64,000 nucleotides of DNA, taken from Entoloma clypeatum (lineage: Eukaryota > Basidiomycota > Agaricomycetes > Agaricales > Entolomataceae). Under the pieces are notes generated by a model, which saw nothing but the letters and a program-made list of their open reading frames with translations, ran no database searches and was not told where the DNA came from. The stretch spans positions 620,001-684,000 of the forward strand of contig OY751495.1 in assembly GCA_963565915.1 (NCBI GenBank). The letters are read 5' to 3'. Positions 23,304-33,981 of the stretch are shown in pieces (the first letter of the stretch is position 1; every line of letters begins with the position of its first letter). The position numbers were made by a program, and so were the translations under genes.

Positions 23304-23510
23304 CAGAGATCAATCATGCGAGGAATGAGCATGATTGAGTGAAGTCTTTGGCGCGTCACGTGGATGCGCCATCGGCTCTCACATCCTTGCTGCATCCACG
23401 TTCCTGGCTCACTAGGCTGTGAAAGCCCAGAGTTTTCGCGCCGCAGACCTTATCTTTCTTCTCTTTCTTTCTTTCCTTCACCCAGTCATTCCTTTTTAGC
23501 ACTTTTCAAC

Positions 23511-24419
23511 ATGGCTGACCACGTCGACCCTCTACAGGAACCGGAGCCCGATTTTGATGGGGAGCCTTTTCAAGCGGCACAACAGCAACTATTGACTCTA
23601 GGAATCCCTCCCAAGAACGTTACGGAGGCCGTGCGACAAACCTGGATCGCGGCTCGTCAACATCGCCACGACAAATGGCAACGAGCGAGAGCTGAGGAGG
23701 AGCAGAGAGCCGCGGAGGCAGAGGAAGCTAGGAGGCGAGAGCAGGAGGAGCTCAGCAGGCAGGAGCAGGAGAATGCGAACCTGGCGCGAGCGATCAGAGA
23801 ATCGACAGGAGAGGGTACAGTCTCCAGGTCGCTGAATTTCAACGCAGACGCCCCAGTCCCCGCCCTCGAATCGCTCTGCCCTTCCGACTATGCTCTAGCT
23901 CGAATCAGGACCTGCAAGTATCTGGAACTATGGTATACCACGAAAGCTGCGTGTCTGGAAGCAGCGCAGAACACCACGACCATCGACAACGATGCTTTCA
24001 GCATCGTCTCCGGCGCATCCAATGCAGTACATCTCCGTCCCATCTCGACCACGAGGGCGTCGCCCAACGCCAAAGCTGACAACAAGCTCTCCTTCATGGA
24101 GTTGACCTTCGCTGGGAGGAACCTGATCAAGATCATGATTCAGAAAAACGTCGATGAAGCCATAGTCCAGGCCATGAAGAACTTCTTCGCCGGCATCGAG
24201 TGGGCGAAAACGGACCTTGTGTTCGACGGCGCTGAGAAGGCCCTCATTGAATACCAAGCCACTGTCAGGAAAGAGTGGTTTGACACTCTCGGCAACCCGA
24301 CCCGCAGCTTCAACGTCGGCAAGTTCAATCTAGACCGACTTAACAGTATCCAGACCCGTCTCATGTTCAATCGAGCCCATGCCATGGTGAGTAACGATCC
24401 AGACCCTCACTCTAGTTAG
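23511..24419 (+). CDS. YR retroelement ORF1 (gag-like, N-terminal exon)
   Basis: Starts MADHVDPLQ at 23511. An acidic start is followed by a strong charged coiled coil (AEEEQRAAEAEEARRREQEEL) and then a globular region ending FNRAHAM. A GTGAGT donor occurs at 24388, so the last 10 residues of the open frame may be intronic. Splicing to the CCHC frame near 24925 would give one gag with a C-terminal zinc finger. Function by position: structural nucleic-acid-binding protein. Confidence 0.65.
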   Translation: MADHVDPLQEPEPDFDGEPFQAAQQQLLTLGIPPKNVTEAVRQTWIAARQHRHDKWQRARAEEEQRAAEAEEARRREQEELSRQEQENANLARAIRESTGEGTVSRSLNFNADAPVPALESLCPSDYALARIRTCKYLELWYTTKAACLEAAQNTTTIDNDAFSIVSGASNAVHLRPISTTRASPNAKADNKLSFMELTFAGRNLIKIMIQKNVDEAIVQAMKNFFAGIEWAKTDLVFDGAEKALIEYQATVRKEWFDTLGNPTRSFNVGKFNLDRLNSIQTRLMFNRAHAMVSNDPDPHSS

Positions 24420-24787
24420 GACTGACGGTCTCTTGATTCCATCCATCCATCAACCTCTCCACCCCACCACTCGTGTCCACCGCAACCTACGCATTACGCA
24501 ACATGCATACACGCCGGCGATACACGACATGCGTCTTACCCTGCGTCATGCGGCACACGGCATCCAACATGCAACATGCAACATGCAACATGCGGCCTAC
24601 CCTGCAACATGTGACATGCTCCGCGACACGTAATGCGACATGCTGCACGTCATGCGACCCGCGGCGGTTCATACGACATGCGATCTCTCACACGACACGC
24701 CCCTAACATTCAACAATCTCCTTTCCCGGTGCCGTATGAACGTGGTCCATCGCATGTCACAATCATTCCCCCCCTTCAAACCGCATC
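24420..24787 (+). other. Probable intron with ACATGC repeats
   Basis: Stop-rich stretch between the two gag-like frames. Dense in ACATGC/CATGCG words, including a perfect (AACATGC) run near 24575-24595. Most simply an intron of about 0.5 kb (donor 24388, a CAG acceptor near 24925). Confidence 0.45.
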
Positions 24788-25414
24788 ATGCAACACATCC
24801 GGCGTCTGTTCCCCTGCGTAATGCGACCCTCTTCTCCCCTCTGCATCACCTGTGCCGATTTTATAACCCACCTGTGGGTCACGGACAACATTTCTTCTCC
24901 CATCCTCACCTCGACCAACATGGAATGGTCCCAGTTTCAAGACAGGTCGAGCGACACACAAGTCAGATCAAGGCGACGCAGCCGTACCAGATCCCTGTCG
25001 TCCGAACGTTCCCCTCGGCGAGGACGAACCAAATCCAAATACCACTCCCGTCGAGACCAATCACTGTGTCGAGGACGTCGTCACTCCCGGTCCGCCTCCC
25101 CTCGTCGTTCTGAGCGCCAGCGCTCGAAGAAGCGCTTGTCGGCGTGTTCGGTATGCCTGGGTCACCATCCACACAGGGTCAAGGAGTGCAAAGCGAAGGT
25201 GCTATGGGACGGTGAGAAACCAGCCAGATGCACACGAGATGCTAAGGGTCAGCTCATCAACCCCAGGAGCCAAGTCCTCTGCACTGACTGGCAGCGACCC
25301 GACAGCTGCAAGAAGACGGACCACCCAAGCCGACACGAATGCTCCGGATGCGGTGCGTCGACCCACGGAGCAGAGCAGTGTCCTCTCGCGGATCCTGGCA
25401 GAGCGTCGAAATAA
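24788..25414 (+). CDS. YR retroelement gag C-terminal part with CCHC-like zinc motif
   Basis: Arg/Ser-rich stretch (SRRRSRTRSLSSERSPRRGR) followed by cysteine clusters CSVCLGHHPHRVKEC and HECSGCGASTHGAEQC. Overlaps the RT frame by about 200 bp in a different frame. The first about 45 codons are probably not coding if the intron model is right. Confidence 0.68.
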   Translation: MQHIRRLFPCVMRPSSPLCITCADFITHLWVTDNISSPILTSTNMEWSQFQDRSSDTQVRSRRRSRTRSLSSERSPRRGRTKSKYHSRRDQSLCRGRRHSRSASPRRSERQRSKKRLSACSVCLGHHPHRVKECKAKVLWDGEKPARCTRDAKGQLINPRSQVLCTDWQRPDSCKKTDHPSRHECSGCGASTHGAEQCPLADPGRASK

Positions 25415-27389
25415 AGCCATTACCCCTTACGTAGCAGACAACTGGAAACGCCTCCTTCTTGACACTGGACTTCTAGCTCGTTACCCCACGATCCCTACAG
25501 ACCTAGTTTACGGATTCGATGCAGGAATCCTTAGAGTAGAGTACACCCACACCCCCGTTAATAATCTTTCCACACCACCACACGCAGCATCTCTCTTGGA
25601 AGAGATGGTCAAGAATGAATTCGACAAACGGAGGTACTTGGGGCCTCTCAACAGGGCAGAGGTAGAGCATGAGATTGGTCCCTTTCAATCATCACCCATC
25701 TCAATCATAGGAAAGCCGGGGCAACCGGGAAAGTGGAGGATCATCCAGAACCTCTCGGCACCCAGAGATGCATTTCCCAACCCATCCGTGAATGACGGGA
25801 TCAACACGGACCACTTCCCGTGCTCCTGGGGCACTTTCGCGACCATGTGCACACTCATATCGTCCCTTCCGCCGGAAGCTGAGGCAGCGGTCCGCGACGT
25901 AGCAGAAGCCTACAGGACGATTCCCATGGCCCCAGACCAATGGCCGGGGCTTGTAGTCCGATTGCCGGGAGAAGACCAGTTCGCCATCGACACCTGTTGC
26001 TGCTTTGGCTTAGCATCATTGGCAGGGGTTCACGGGACGATAGGTGATGCAGGGGCAGACATCATGCGAGCACGAGGTATTGGTCCCATCATCAAATGGG
26101 TGGATGACCACGTTTTCTTCAGATTACCGAGGAATAAAATCGACGGGTACAACGAATACAGAGCAACAATAAGACAGACAATAATTGACAACGGGGGACA
26201 GAAGCATGAAAGAGGCAGACTGTGGTTCAACGGAGGCACCTGGCCGAGCGGTCGTCAGGAGGAGTGGCACGAGGACATGCGGTTCCCGTTAAGGAACTTC
26301 GAACCACGGGCCGAGGAACAGGTACACGTGTATGACATGCAGGACATAGATGAAATATCAACGACCCTAGGCATTCCATGGCAAATTGCGAAGGACGTAC
26401 CATTCACGTCGGTTTTCGACTACCTCGGAATGCGATGGGATCTGGAGCGCAAGACAGTCACATTGACAGAACGGAAGAGAGCGAAGTATCTACGTACCAT
26501 CGACGAGTGGCTGAGAAAACGTACACATCAACTCGACGAACTGAGAAGGTTGTATGGCAAGCTTCTGCATGCATCACAAGTCATACCAGGTGGTCGGGCT
26601 TACCTCACGAGCCTGGAGCTGATGTTTCCGATTTTTGGAAATGAACCCTTCAAGCCACGTACCCCCCCTCGATCGGTACCACGAGACCTGGAATGGTGGT
26701 CAAGTCAACTTTCCTCTCCCCCACGCCCTCTTCCCATCCCAACCCCCGTCGAACTCCTGGAAATTCAAGCCTTCTCCGATGCAAGCTCATCCGTCGGAAT
26801 CGCAATCACAATCGGCCAACGATGGCGAGCCTGGACCCTCACACCAGAGTGGAAAGCCGAGGGACGAGACATCGCGTGGGCGGAAGTGATCGGCCTCGAA
26901 CTCCTGGTATTGGGCACCGCCCGCGAGTTCCCAGTGCTCAAGCAGCTACTCCTCTACGGCGACAACAGGGGGGTTGTCGAGGGTTGGTGGAGAGGACGGA
27001 GTCGCAACGCAGAAGTCAACGGCGTCTTCAGGAGGCTTCACTGCTTGGAAGCAGAGCTGGGAGTTACCATCTACACCTGTTACACACCTTCAGCCCTCAA
27101 CCCAGCAGACGGACCGTCCAGGGGCAAACTCTTGGCTCCAGAAGACCTCCTCAACCCAATCCCACTCCATCCGGATGTTGCCCACCTCGTCCTCGATGTC
27201 GAACCCACTCTTGGGCATGTGGACCCTGCCCGACCACCAGACACCGAACCCAAGCGACGTCTTGGCGACATCCGTTATACATCCTACACACAATTCAGCC
27301 ACCAACTCGAACATGAGGCGATCAGGCGGTACTACGAGAACGAGGCTGGTAGAGGTCCTCCGGAATGTGGGGATCACGTCGAACTCTGA
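25212..27389 (+). CDS. YR retroelement reverse transcriptase-RNase H
   Basis: The conserved part begins near 25430 (NWKRLLLDTGLL). RT motifs: GKWRIIQNLSAP, AAVRDVAEAYRTIPM, CCFGLASLAGVHG, and IKWVDDHVFFR as the catalytic box (VDD, not YxDD). An RNase H-like domain follows: LEIQAFSDASSSVGIAI, ELLVLGTA, LYGDNRGVVEGWW and CYTPSALNPADGPSRG. No stop in the frame. It overlaps the gag frame upstream and the recombinase frame downstream, so frame change or separate initiation is needed for each. Confidence 0.85.
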   Translation: MRNQPDAHEMLRVSSSTPGAKSSALTGSDPTAARRRTTQADTNAPDAVRRPTEQSSVLSRILAERRNKAITPYVADNWKRLLLDTGLLARYPTIPTDLVYGFDAGILRVEYTHTPVNNLSTPPHAASLLEEMVKNEFDKRRYLGPLNRAEVEHEIGPFQSSPISIIGKPGQPGKWRIIQNLSAPRDAFPNPSVNDGINTDHFPCSWGTFATMCTLISSLPPEAEAAVRDVAEAYRTIPMAPDQWPGLVVRLPGEDQFAIDTCCCFGLASLAGVHGTIGDAGADIMRARGIGPIIKWVDDHVFFRLPRNKIDGYNEYRATIRQTIIDNGGQKHERGRLWFNGGTWPSGRQEEWHEDMRFPLRNFEPRAEEQVHVYDMQDIDEISTTLGIPWQIAKDVPFTSVFDYLGMRWDLERKTVTLTERKRAKYLRTIDEWLRKRTHQLDELRRLYGKLLHASQVIPGGRAYLTSLELMFPIFGNEPFKPRTPPRSVPRDLEWWSSQLSSPPRPLPIPTPVELLEIQAFSDASSSVGIAITIGQRWRAWTLTPEWKAEGRDIAWAEVIGLELLVLGTAREFPVLKQLLLYGDNRGVVEGWWRGRSRNAEVNGVFRRLHCLEAELGVTIYTCYTPSALNPADGPSRGKLLAPEDLLNPIPLHPDVAHLVLDVEPTLGHVDPARPPDTEPKRRLGDIRYTSYTQFSHQLEHEAIRRYYENEAGRGPPECGDHVEL

Positions 27390-28620
27390 CATTGAGGTAG
27401 GAACGGCCGCCACGGGCGGCGGTGGGGCGCCATTGATTCTCCAATCCCCGGCCACCCCACCAAGCATTTCCCCACCGTCGGCGAATATCCTTCGGCCAAG
27501 ATGCAGCGCGGAGGACAGACTCAGGTTATGGAGGCCGGTTAAGTCGAGGGCGCCATTGGAAGGGGATACCGCTCCACTTCCAATCACACAGGCCATGCTC
27601 GATAGAGTGGAGGCCGTTCTGAAGGAGTCATGGGCACCGAAGACACTGCAGAATTACGGGACAGGCCTAGCAACTTACCACGACTTTTGCGACGCAGCCG
27701 ACATACCTGAAGAGGTCCGAGCTCCGGCCCCCCGCGAGCTCCTTGAGTCCTTTGCTGCGGCACTTGCAGGGGTATATTCGAAAGCAGCAGTCAAGAATTA
27801 CCTCCACGGAGTACGAGCATGGCATCTGATCCACGGACTTCCTTATGACATTCACGAAGACACCATGGACACCATGTTGAAGGCAGTATCCAAACTCGCA
27901 CCACCGGAGTCAAAACGACCCAAGTGAGAAGCGTTGCGGGTCTCAACCATCGAGTTCATCAAGTCACACCTCTCGCTGTCTGACCCACGCGACACTGCAG
28001 TATTTGCATGCCTCACCACCACCTTTTGGTGCGCGTCCAGGCTTGGGGAATTCACGGTTGAGACGGAGAAGAGCTTCAACCCAAGGTATCATATCACACA
28101 GTCGGGTATGACATCCAAACTCGACCTACAAGGGAATCCCCAGACCGTCTTCTGGCTACCGTGGACCAAGAAGGAGGAGGACGGTGAGGAAGTATACTGG
28201 GCACCCCAGAGGGGCAAGTACGATCCTCAAAAGGCACTAGACAACCACCTCCAAATCAACAACCTCCCAGAGGACTCACCTCTATTCGCGTACAAAGGGA
28301 AGAAAGGTGCGAAACCTCTGACGAGCAGGGCTTTCCTCGCTCGGATCAACCAGATCCTCGAAACCAATGATCGACAGAAAATTACTGGCCATTGCCTGCG
28401 AATAGGCGCGACTCTCGAATATCTATTGCGAGGACTTCCTTTTGATGCCATTAAGGTCAAAGGACGATGGGCGGGTAACACCTTCACAATCTACTTACGT
28501 GAACATGCAGACATTATGGCCCCATACATGCAGGACAATCCGGATCTCGCACGCGATTTCAACAGATTAATTATGACCTCGGGTCCAGTACATATACCTC
28601 CCATAGTTCGTAGACGATAG
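27310..28620 (+). pseudogene. YR retroelement tyrosine recombinase, one nonsense codon
   Basis: Frame overlapping the RT end, from about MRRSGGTT (27313). The N-terminal SAM-like region (WAPKTLQNYGTGLATYHDFC) is followed by a catalytic domain: Arg in FWCASRLGEFTV, HxxR in GHCLRIGATLEYLLRG, a Trp, and Tyr in TFTIYLREHADI. All catalytic residues are visible. TGA at 27925-27927 interrupts KRPK-EALR, where arginine (CGA) is expected. Otherwise full length, so loss looks recent. Confidence 0.82.
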
Positions 28621-28859
28621 ACAGTGGGAGCGAGCCGACTATCAGACTGGGAACGAGCTGAGCATCGCGCGTCGACACACTCCTACTCTTGGGGGAGCGC
28701 TGCTTGCCTCGTCTGGGTTCACCCATGCACGGCTAGTCGGAGCCCCTTCGGGGCGTCGCCCACCTTATTCGTCGTACACAAACTAACATGGGGAATTACA
28801 TACATGTACTGACCTGCCCCCCCGTTCTGCTTGCACGCAGGAATGTCAGCACCAAAGAT

Positions 28860-28989
28860 GACAGTTTCCTGGTCTTATATACCGTACTACTGTTTGTACC
28901 AACCAAACAAGTATGTAAGAAAGATATGTAATGGTCACGTGATGTGATCTAATTTTAGTATAATCTACGTGATGGGAAAAGTTTCAACA
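28860..28989 (-). repeat. Copia 2 3' LTR, proximal part (130 bp)
   Basis: Resumes at GACAGTTTCCTGG and ends GTTTCAACA, then a seven-C run (minus-strand polypurine tract). Confidence 0.92.
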
Positions 28990-29057
28990 CCCCCCCATAT
29001 TTAGTACATACTTCTAAATACATCTTACTTTTTCCCATATAGGTACTTTTCTTTGTC

Positions 29058-32000
29058 TTAGTTTTTTAGTAATCCGAAGTACGGGATAAACTTGTTGAAG
29101 AGGATTTTCCCCAGATTCTTAGTTAAAAGGTCTGCAGGGTTATTGACTCCTTCAATGAATTCGACCGTGATAATGCCTTCAGATACTTTTTCTCTGACAA
29201 AGTGGAATCACACGTCGATGTGCTTGGATCGCTTCTCAGTCACAGGGTTGGATGCGATAAAGACGGAGCCGTTGTTATCTCCATAGATCGGTACTGATCC
29301 GATCTGCATTCCAAGTTCGGCAAGCATGCTTCTCAGCCATGTTGCTGCATGACTGCAATCTGATAGCGCCATATATTCTGCTTCTGTAGAAGAGAGGGCG
29401 ATGGTCTTTTGCGCCGATGATACCCATGTTATCGCTCCAGACGCCAGTGATATGAAGAAGCCGGTGGTAGACCTCCTCGTGTTTTCATCTGATGCCCAGT
29501 CGGAGTCTGTGAATGCATAGATTCCTTTCCCTGAGTCCCCATCATACATGATCGCGTAATCTTTTGTTGCTTTTAAATATCTGCAAATATCCCTAGCCAC
29601 TTCTAAATGGCGTTTGGTGGGATTGGCAGAAAATTGGGACATTTTGATTACGGCAAAGCAGATGTCAGGCCTCGTTCCGATCATCAGATATAGGAGTGAT
29701 CCGATGACGGATTGGTACTTGGATCGGAGTTCCGCATTAGGTTGATCTTCGGATGCCATGGGTTTGTAGCCCGTAGGGAGTGGGGTATGGGTCGCATTGG
29801 ATTCACTCATCCCCATGGGTGTGAGTATTTTTTCAAGGTAAGGTACTTGATCAATGAAGATTTTCTTCCCATGTTGCCTTATCTGGATCGAAAGAAACTC
29901 TTTTGGTTCCCCACCAGGCACAAGGTGCTCTAGGTCCCTACATTCCCATGTGGTCATGAAGGCCTTCTTTTTCTCTAGCGTATATTCCCGGTTTGTGCCG
30001 AGAAAAGCAGAGTCATCGACATAGATGACGGCGATTACAATTTCCCCGTTGGTACTTTTGTGAATGAACACTCCCGCATTGGAGTGAAGCCGGACAAAGC
30101 TGAGCTTTTTCATGGAGGAATCAAGTTCTCTCCACCAGGCTAATGCGGCCTGCTTAAGTCCATATAGGGCTTTGTATAGTCGGTACACGAGGTGTTCTTT
30201 CCCTTTTACTATGTAGCCCTCAGGCTGTCGCATGTAGATTTCCTCAAGGAGCGTTCCATAGAGGAAGGCTGATGAGACGTCCAAGAGTGTCATGAACCAC
30301 CCTTCAAGGGCTGTCAATGCCAGTATTAGTCGGACGGTTTCATATCTTACGACTGGTGAGAAGATCTGATCAAAGTCGATCCCTTCTACCTGTGAAAAGC
30401 CTTTTGCGACGAGGCGTGCTTTCAGACGCCCGTCGGACTTTTCGTTGTAAACCCATTTGTTCCTTAGAGCTTTCCTCCCTGCAGGCAGGGGTACTAGCTC
30501 CGTGATCACCCCGCGGCGTTTGAGCATGTCTAGCTCTTTACGTTCAGCCGCATACCAGTCTTCTTTATTTGGAAGAGGGTATATGTCTTTATGGGACATT
30601 TCAACGATGCCAATTTGGACTGATATTGCCTCCATCAGGAGGTCATTCATCCATGCCGTTTGACCGCCCAATCTCCGTCTTCGATCTAATTTTTCAAGAT
30701 CAGACGCTGGAGTGTCTTCCCCATAGATGCTTCCTGGCATCTTCCGAACTCGTCGTTCCCTGATCGGTCGATCTGGTACTTGCTCGGGTTCCGGAGTGGG
30801 TACTCGCGGTTCGTCATCAGGCTCACTGGCAGGCATTTCGTTGTCTGATTCAGGTTGATCCTGTTCAATGGGAACTGGGTCATGAGGTGTTTCATTGTGA
30901 CTATCGTCATCATTGCTGCCAGGAATGAGATCCTCAAACTCATCAGCTGGCTCTGGGTTTTCCATTTCTGGATGGTTTTCTGGCAAAGGGTCGATGTGGC
31001 ATCTAGGGTACTTGCTTTCATCAAAGATAGCTTTTCCACCCATGAAAATCGTATTGGTCTCAGGATCTATGAAGCGGTATCCTTTGACCCCTGGTTTCGA
31101 TCCGAGATAAATCATCAATCGGGACCTTGACTCCAGGGAGTTCCTACGTTTCTCCTTTGGGATATATACATATGCCTGACATCTGAAGACTCTGACACTG
31201 GACATGTCGGGAATCTCATTGGTCACCTTGAAGTGAGGGGTTTTCCATTCAAGACGCTGCATGGGGGTTCTGTTGTAGAGAAATGCTGCATGTTCCAGGC
31301 AGAATTCCCACCACATAGGTGGTAAGCATGCGTCGAAGCGTAGTGCCTGAGATTTTTCCCACAGAGTTCGATTTATCCGTTCCTGCCAGGTTTCGACAGT
31401 GATTTTGCTAGAGATCACGTGGATTTGGTCATAGCGTATTTCAGTGTCTAACCAATAAATGGTTTGTCCGAGAATGTGAGGTGAGAACTGTATTTTGTTC
31501 TGGCCTTTGGAGATATTGATTTCTCCACGCATTCCGTCTACTTTGTAACCGTGATTAAGGAAGACGCCTAGGGACAATAGGCGTGTGTCCATGTCCGGAA
31601 TGTAGAATACAGGTCGGAGAAGGTGGGTTTTTATTTCCCCATTTAGGGTATGCCGTACTGGAACGGCCCCAACTCCGAGAATTTCCAGTTTCTTTCCCTT
31701 TGCAGCTGTTTGGACAAATCGCTTAGCCTTGAGAGGCCTGTAGTATGCGAAGTCTTTAAACTCATGGGTAAAGTGTAATGATGCGCCGGAATCTAAGATC
31801 CACTGAGCGCGTTCTCTCTCTTTGCAGTGTGTGCAGGACGCGAAATGTTTGATATATTTTTTGTACAGATCATCACTAAAGAGATCTATACTATCTGCAT
31901 TGGTACTAGCTAATATATATTCAAACGTCTGTGTGTGATTATTAGTGTTTCCCATTTGGTCAAGTTTGAGAGAAGAATGTGACGAACCGTCAAGTTCGAT

Positions 32001-33308
32001 CAGCCCATCTTCGAATTGTTCCGGTCCCATCCGCTCGCTTTGATGGTCTATGTCCATCATCCTGAGGGAGTCATCCAAAGGCGGAGTGACTCGACGCTGC
32101 TTGGATGGTCTTCCATCTTCTTCTGGGATAATCGTATCCAGAATTCGAAGGTTTGACCCTGAGGGATGAGCACCAATGTTCCGCGCGAGTTTACGGACAT
32201 GATCGTTCTTTTTCCACACAGACGGTTTTCCAGATGGAAGTCCGGTGTACTGGGAAGGGGGCGGGTTCATGCGTTGCAGGAGCGACTGCATTCTTCCTGA
32301 ATCGGGCTGTGCGGTACTTGTGGTTTTCCCACGGCCAGTGACTGTGGTGAAGGATGGTGTCGGAAGAGGGGGGAAGTGGATGGCAGGAGCGACAAACTCA
32401 ACTGTTTCTTCCACATGGTCGGACGTGTTGTCCGCATTGTTAGCGCTTTTCTTTTGATTGCGCCAGCGTCCCTTTCCCTTCTTCTTTTCAGAAGCGGTAC
32501 TTGGGTCGGCCAAGTTAGGCTGCTTGTCAGCATCGTTCTGCGAGGTACTCGGCTTTTGCTGCTTTTCCCATTTGGGGTCCTGCCCCTTTCGCTTTGTCCC
32601 AGAAATTTTCCGGGCCTGCTCATTGGACGCACGAGTAGACCCGACCGAATACTTGCGCCTGTATTCCGAGATGATGCTTTCGGCAACTCCTTTCCACGTG
32701 AAGTCGTCAGCATCGTACACCTGGAAGAGAGTGGTGGAGAGCGAGGACCATGCGTCAGGGATGGCGTTGGCGAGGATCATTGCTTGCATCATGTCGGGCA
32801 CATCGAAATTCGATTCGCTGAGACGAGCAAAGAGTGACCCCAGGCGCTCGATTTCAGGCACGGGGTCGCGTCCAGATAGTTTGAAGGTAGCGGCGGCCTT
32901 GAAGTCGCCAAAGATGATGGCCGGGGATACCTTGGCATAGGCATCTTTCAATGTTGCCCATGCGTCAAGCGCTGAGGTGCTGTCCTTGATGTGGCGTCTG
33001 ATCGCTTCAGAGACCTTCAGGTGTATCGCCCCAAGAGCTACGTCGTCGTCCCTGATCCAGGCTTTTTCTTCCTTGCGGAAGCTGGGCTGGTCGACCGTGG
33101 TAGCCAGCACAGGGGGAGCGGCAGCAGTGGCCCCAGGGGTGGAGACTGTGGTGGTAAAATCGGCGAAGTCAAGGCGGAGGATGTCGCCAGAAACAAGGCG
33201 CCAGACTCCTTGATGGAGGAGGTAGGACTTCATCCTTTCGGCCCAGCTTTGGTAGTCGATGCCGTCGAAGGGGGTGATGATGTCAAGAGCAGAGCGAGAG
33301 GTAGACAT
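29058..33308 (-). pseudogene. Copia 2 gag-pol, integrase core deleted
   Basis: Starts MSTSRSALD at 33308. Gag, protease (DSGAS), RT and RNase H are intact in frame. About 186 codons are missing between ISSKITVETW and RINRTLWEKS (junction near 31385), removing the HHCC zinc motif and the integrase catalytic residues while keeping frame. A TGA at 29208-29210 (CGA expected before FHFVREK) truncates the last 50 codons. Cannot integrate on its own, but could be mobilised. Confidence 0.92.
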
Positions 33309-33670
33309 TGTTAATGAATCTGAAAAAGGTTTTTCCCAATCAGTGATAATGAATTTGATTTGAGAAAACAAGTAAATGATTCCTCATGACATATTCCCTT
33401 CAGGAATAGCGGTCATGGGAAAAACCCTTTTGTGTGTCAGAAGTGTATGAGGTACGATCGACTTTTCCACATGATGTGTACTAAGTCAATCCCCTTAGGG
33501 ACGCTTCATGACAGGTACTTGTCGTAATGACGTTCCCAGGTTCATATGTGAAGAAGTATGACTCAGAACCTAGATCTTGCGATCGGTTCTCCTGTCAACC
33601 AGGGTAGAGTGGGCAGGTACTCGCTGTTGCCAGCATTCCCAAGTCCCTCTGCTATCCGGGGCCCATAACC

Positions 33671-33981
33671 TGTTGAAGTTCCACCTGGGCGCTAGCCGCA
33701 GATGTACTGAGCAACACAGCTACAGTGGAAGTACTCTACTGTACCGTTCTAGTCACTTACACGGTTTGGAGAGGGTGAGGTTGGTGAGAGCGGTTGAGGC
33801 TGGTAAGAGCGATGGAGCTGGTTAAGAGTCAAGAGACCACTTGTTGATATTGACAGTTTCCTGGTCTTATATACCGTACTACTGTTTGTACCAACCAAAC
33901 AAGTATGTAAGAAAGATATGTAATGGTCACGTGATGTGATCTAATTTTAGTATAATCTACGTGATGGGAAAAGTTTCAACA
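33671..33981 (-). repeat. Copia 2 5' LTR
   Basis: 311 bp, with TATA box near 33868. Differs from the split 3' LTR at about 4 positions in the first 181 bp, three of them at CpG. The primer-binding site lies just left (33659-33670). Confidence 0.92.

Larger units (their letters stand above)
23304..28859 (+). mobile_element. Tyrosine-recombinase retrotransposon (DIRS-like order) inside Copia 2 LTR
   Basis: 5556 bp that cleanly split the Copia 2 LTR with no target duplication, as expected for tyrosine-recombinase integration. It encodes gag-like proteins, RT with RNase H, and a tyrosine recombinase in three overlapping frames on the plus strand. No DDE integrase and no LTRs. I recognise this RT-RH/YR pair as widespread in Agaricomycetes. 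Terminal repeats of DIRS or Ngaro type were not identified by eye. Confidence 0.88.
23123..33981 (-). mobile_element. Copia 2: Ty1/Copia element inserted in Gypsy A, itself interrupted
   Basis: Minus-strand element between AACCT duplications. Its 5' LTR is 33671-33981; its 3' LTR is split into 23123-23303 and 28860-28989 by the tyrosine-recombinase element. The two LTR halves sum to 311 bp, the same as the intact LTR. The internal region has the tRNA-Met anticodon-arm primer site and a gag-pol frame with an integrase deletion. Confidence 0.93.

Noticed and set aside
23304..28859. Crypton or captured phage integrase
   Set aside because: The tyrosine recombinase is coupled to RT-RNase H and gag-like frames in one insertion, so a retroelement fits and a DNA-only Crypton does not.
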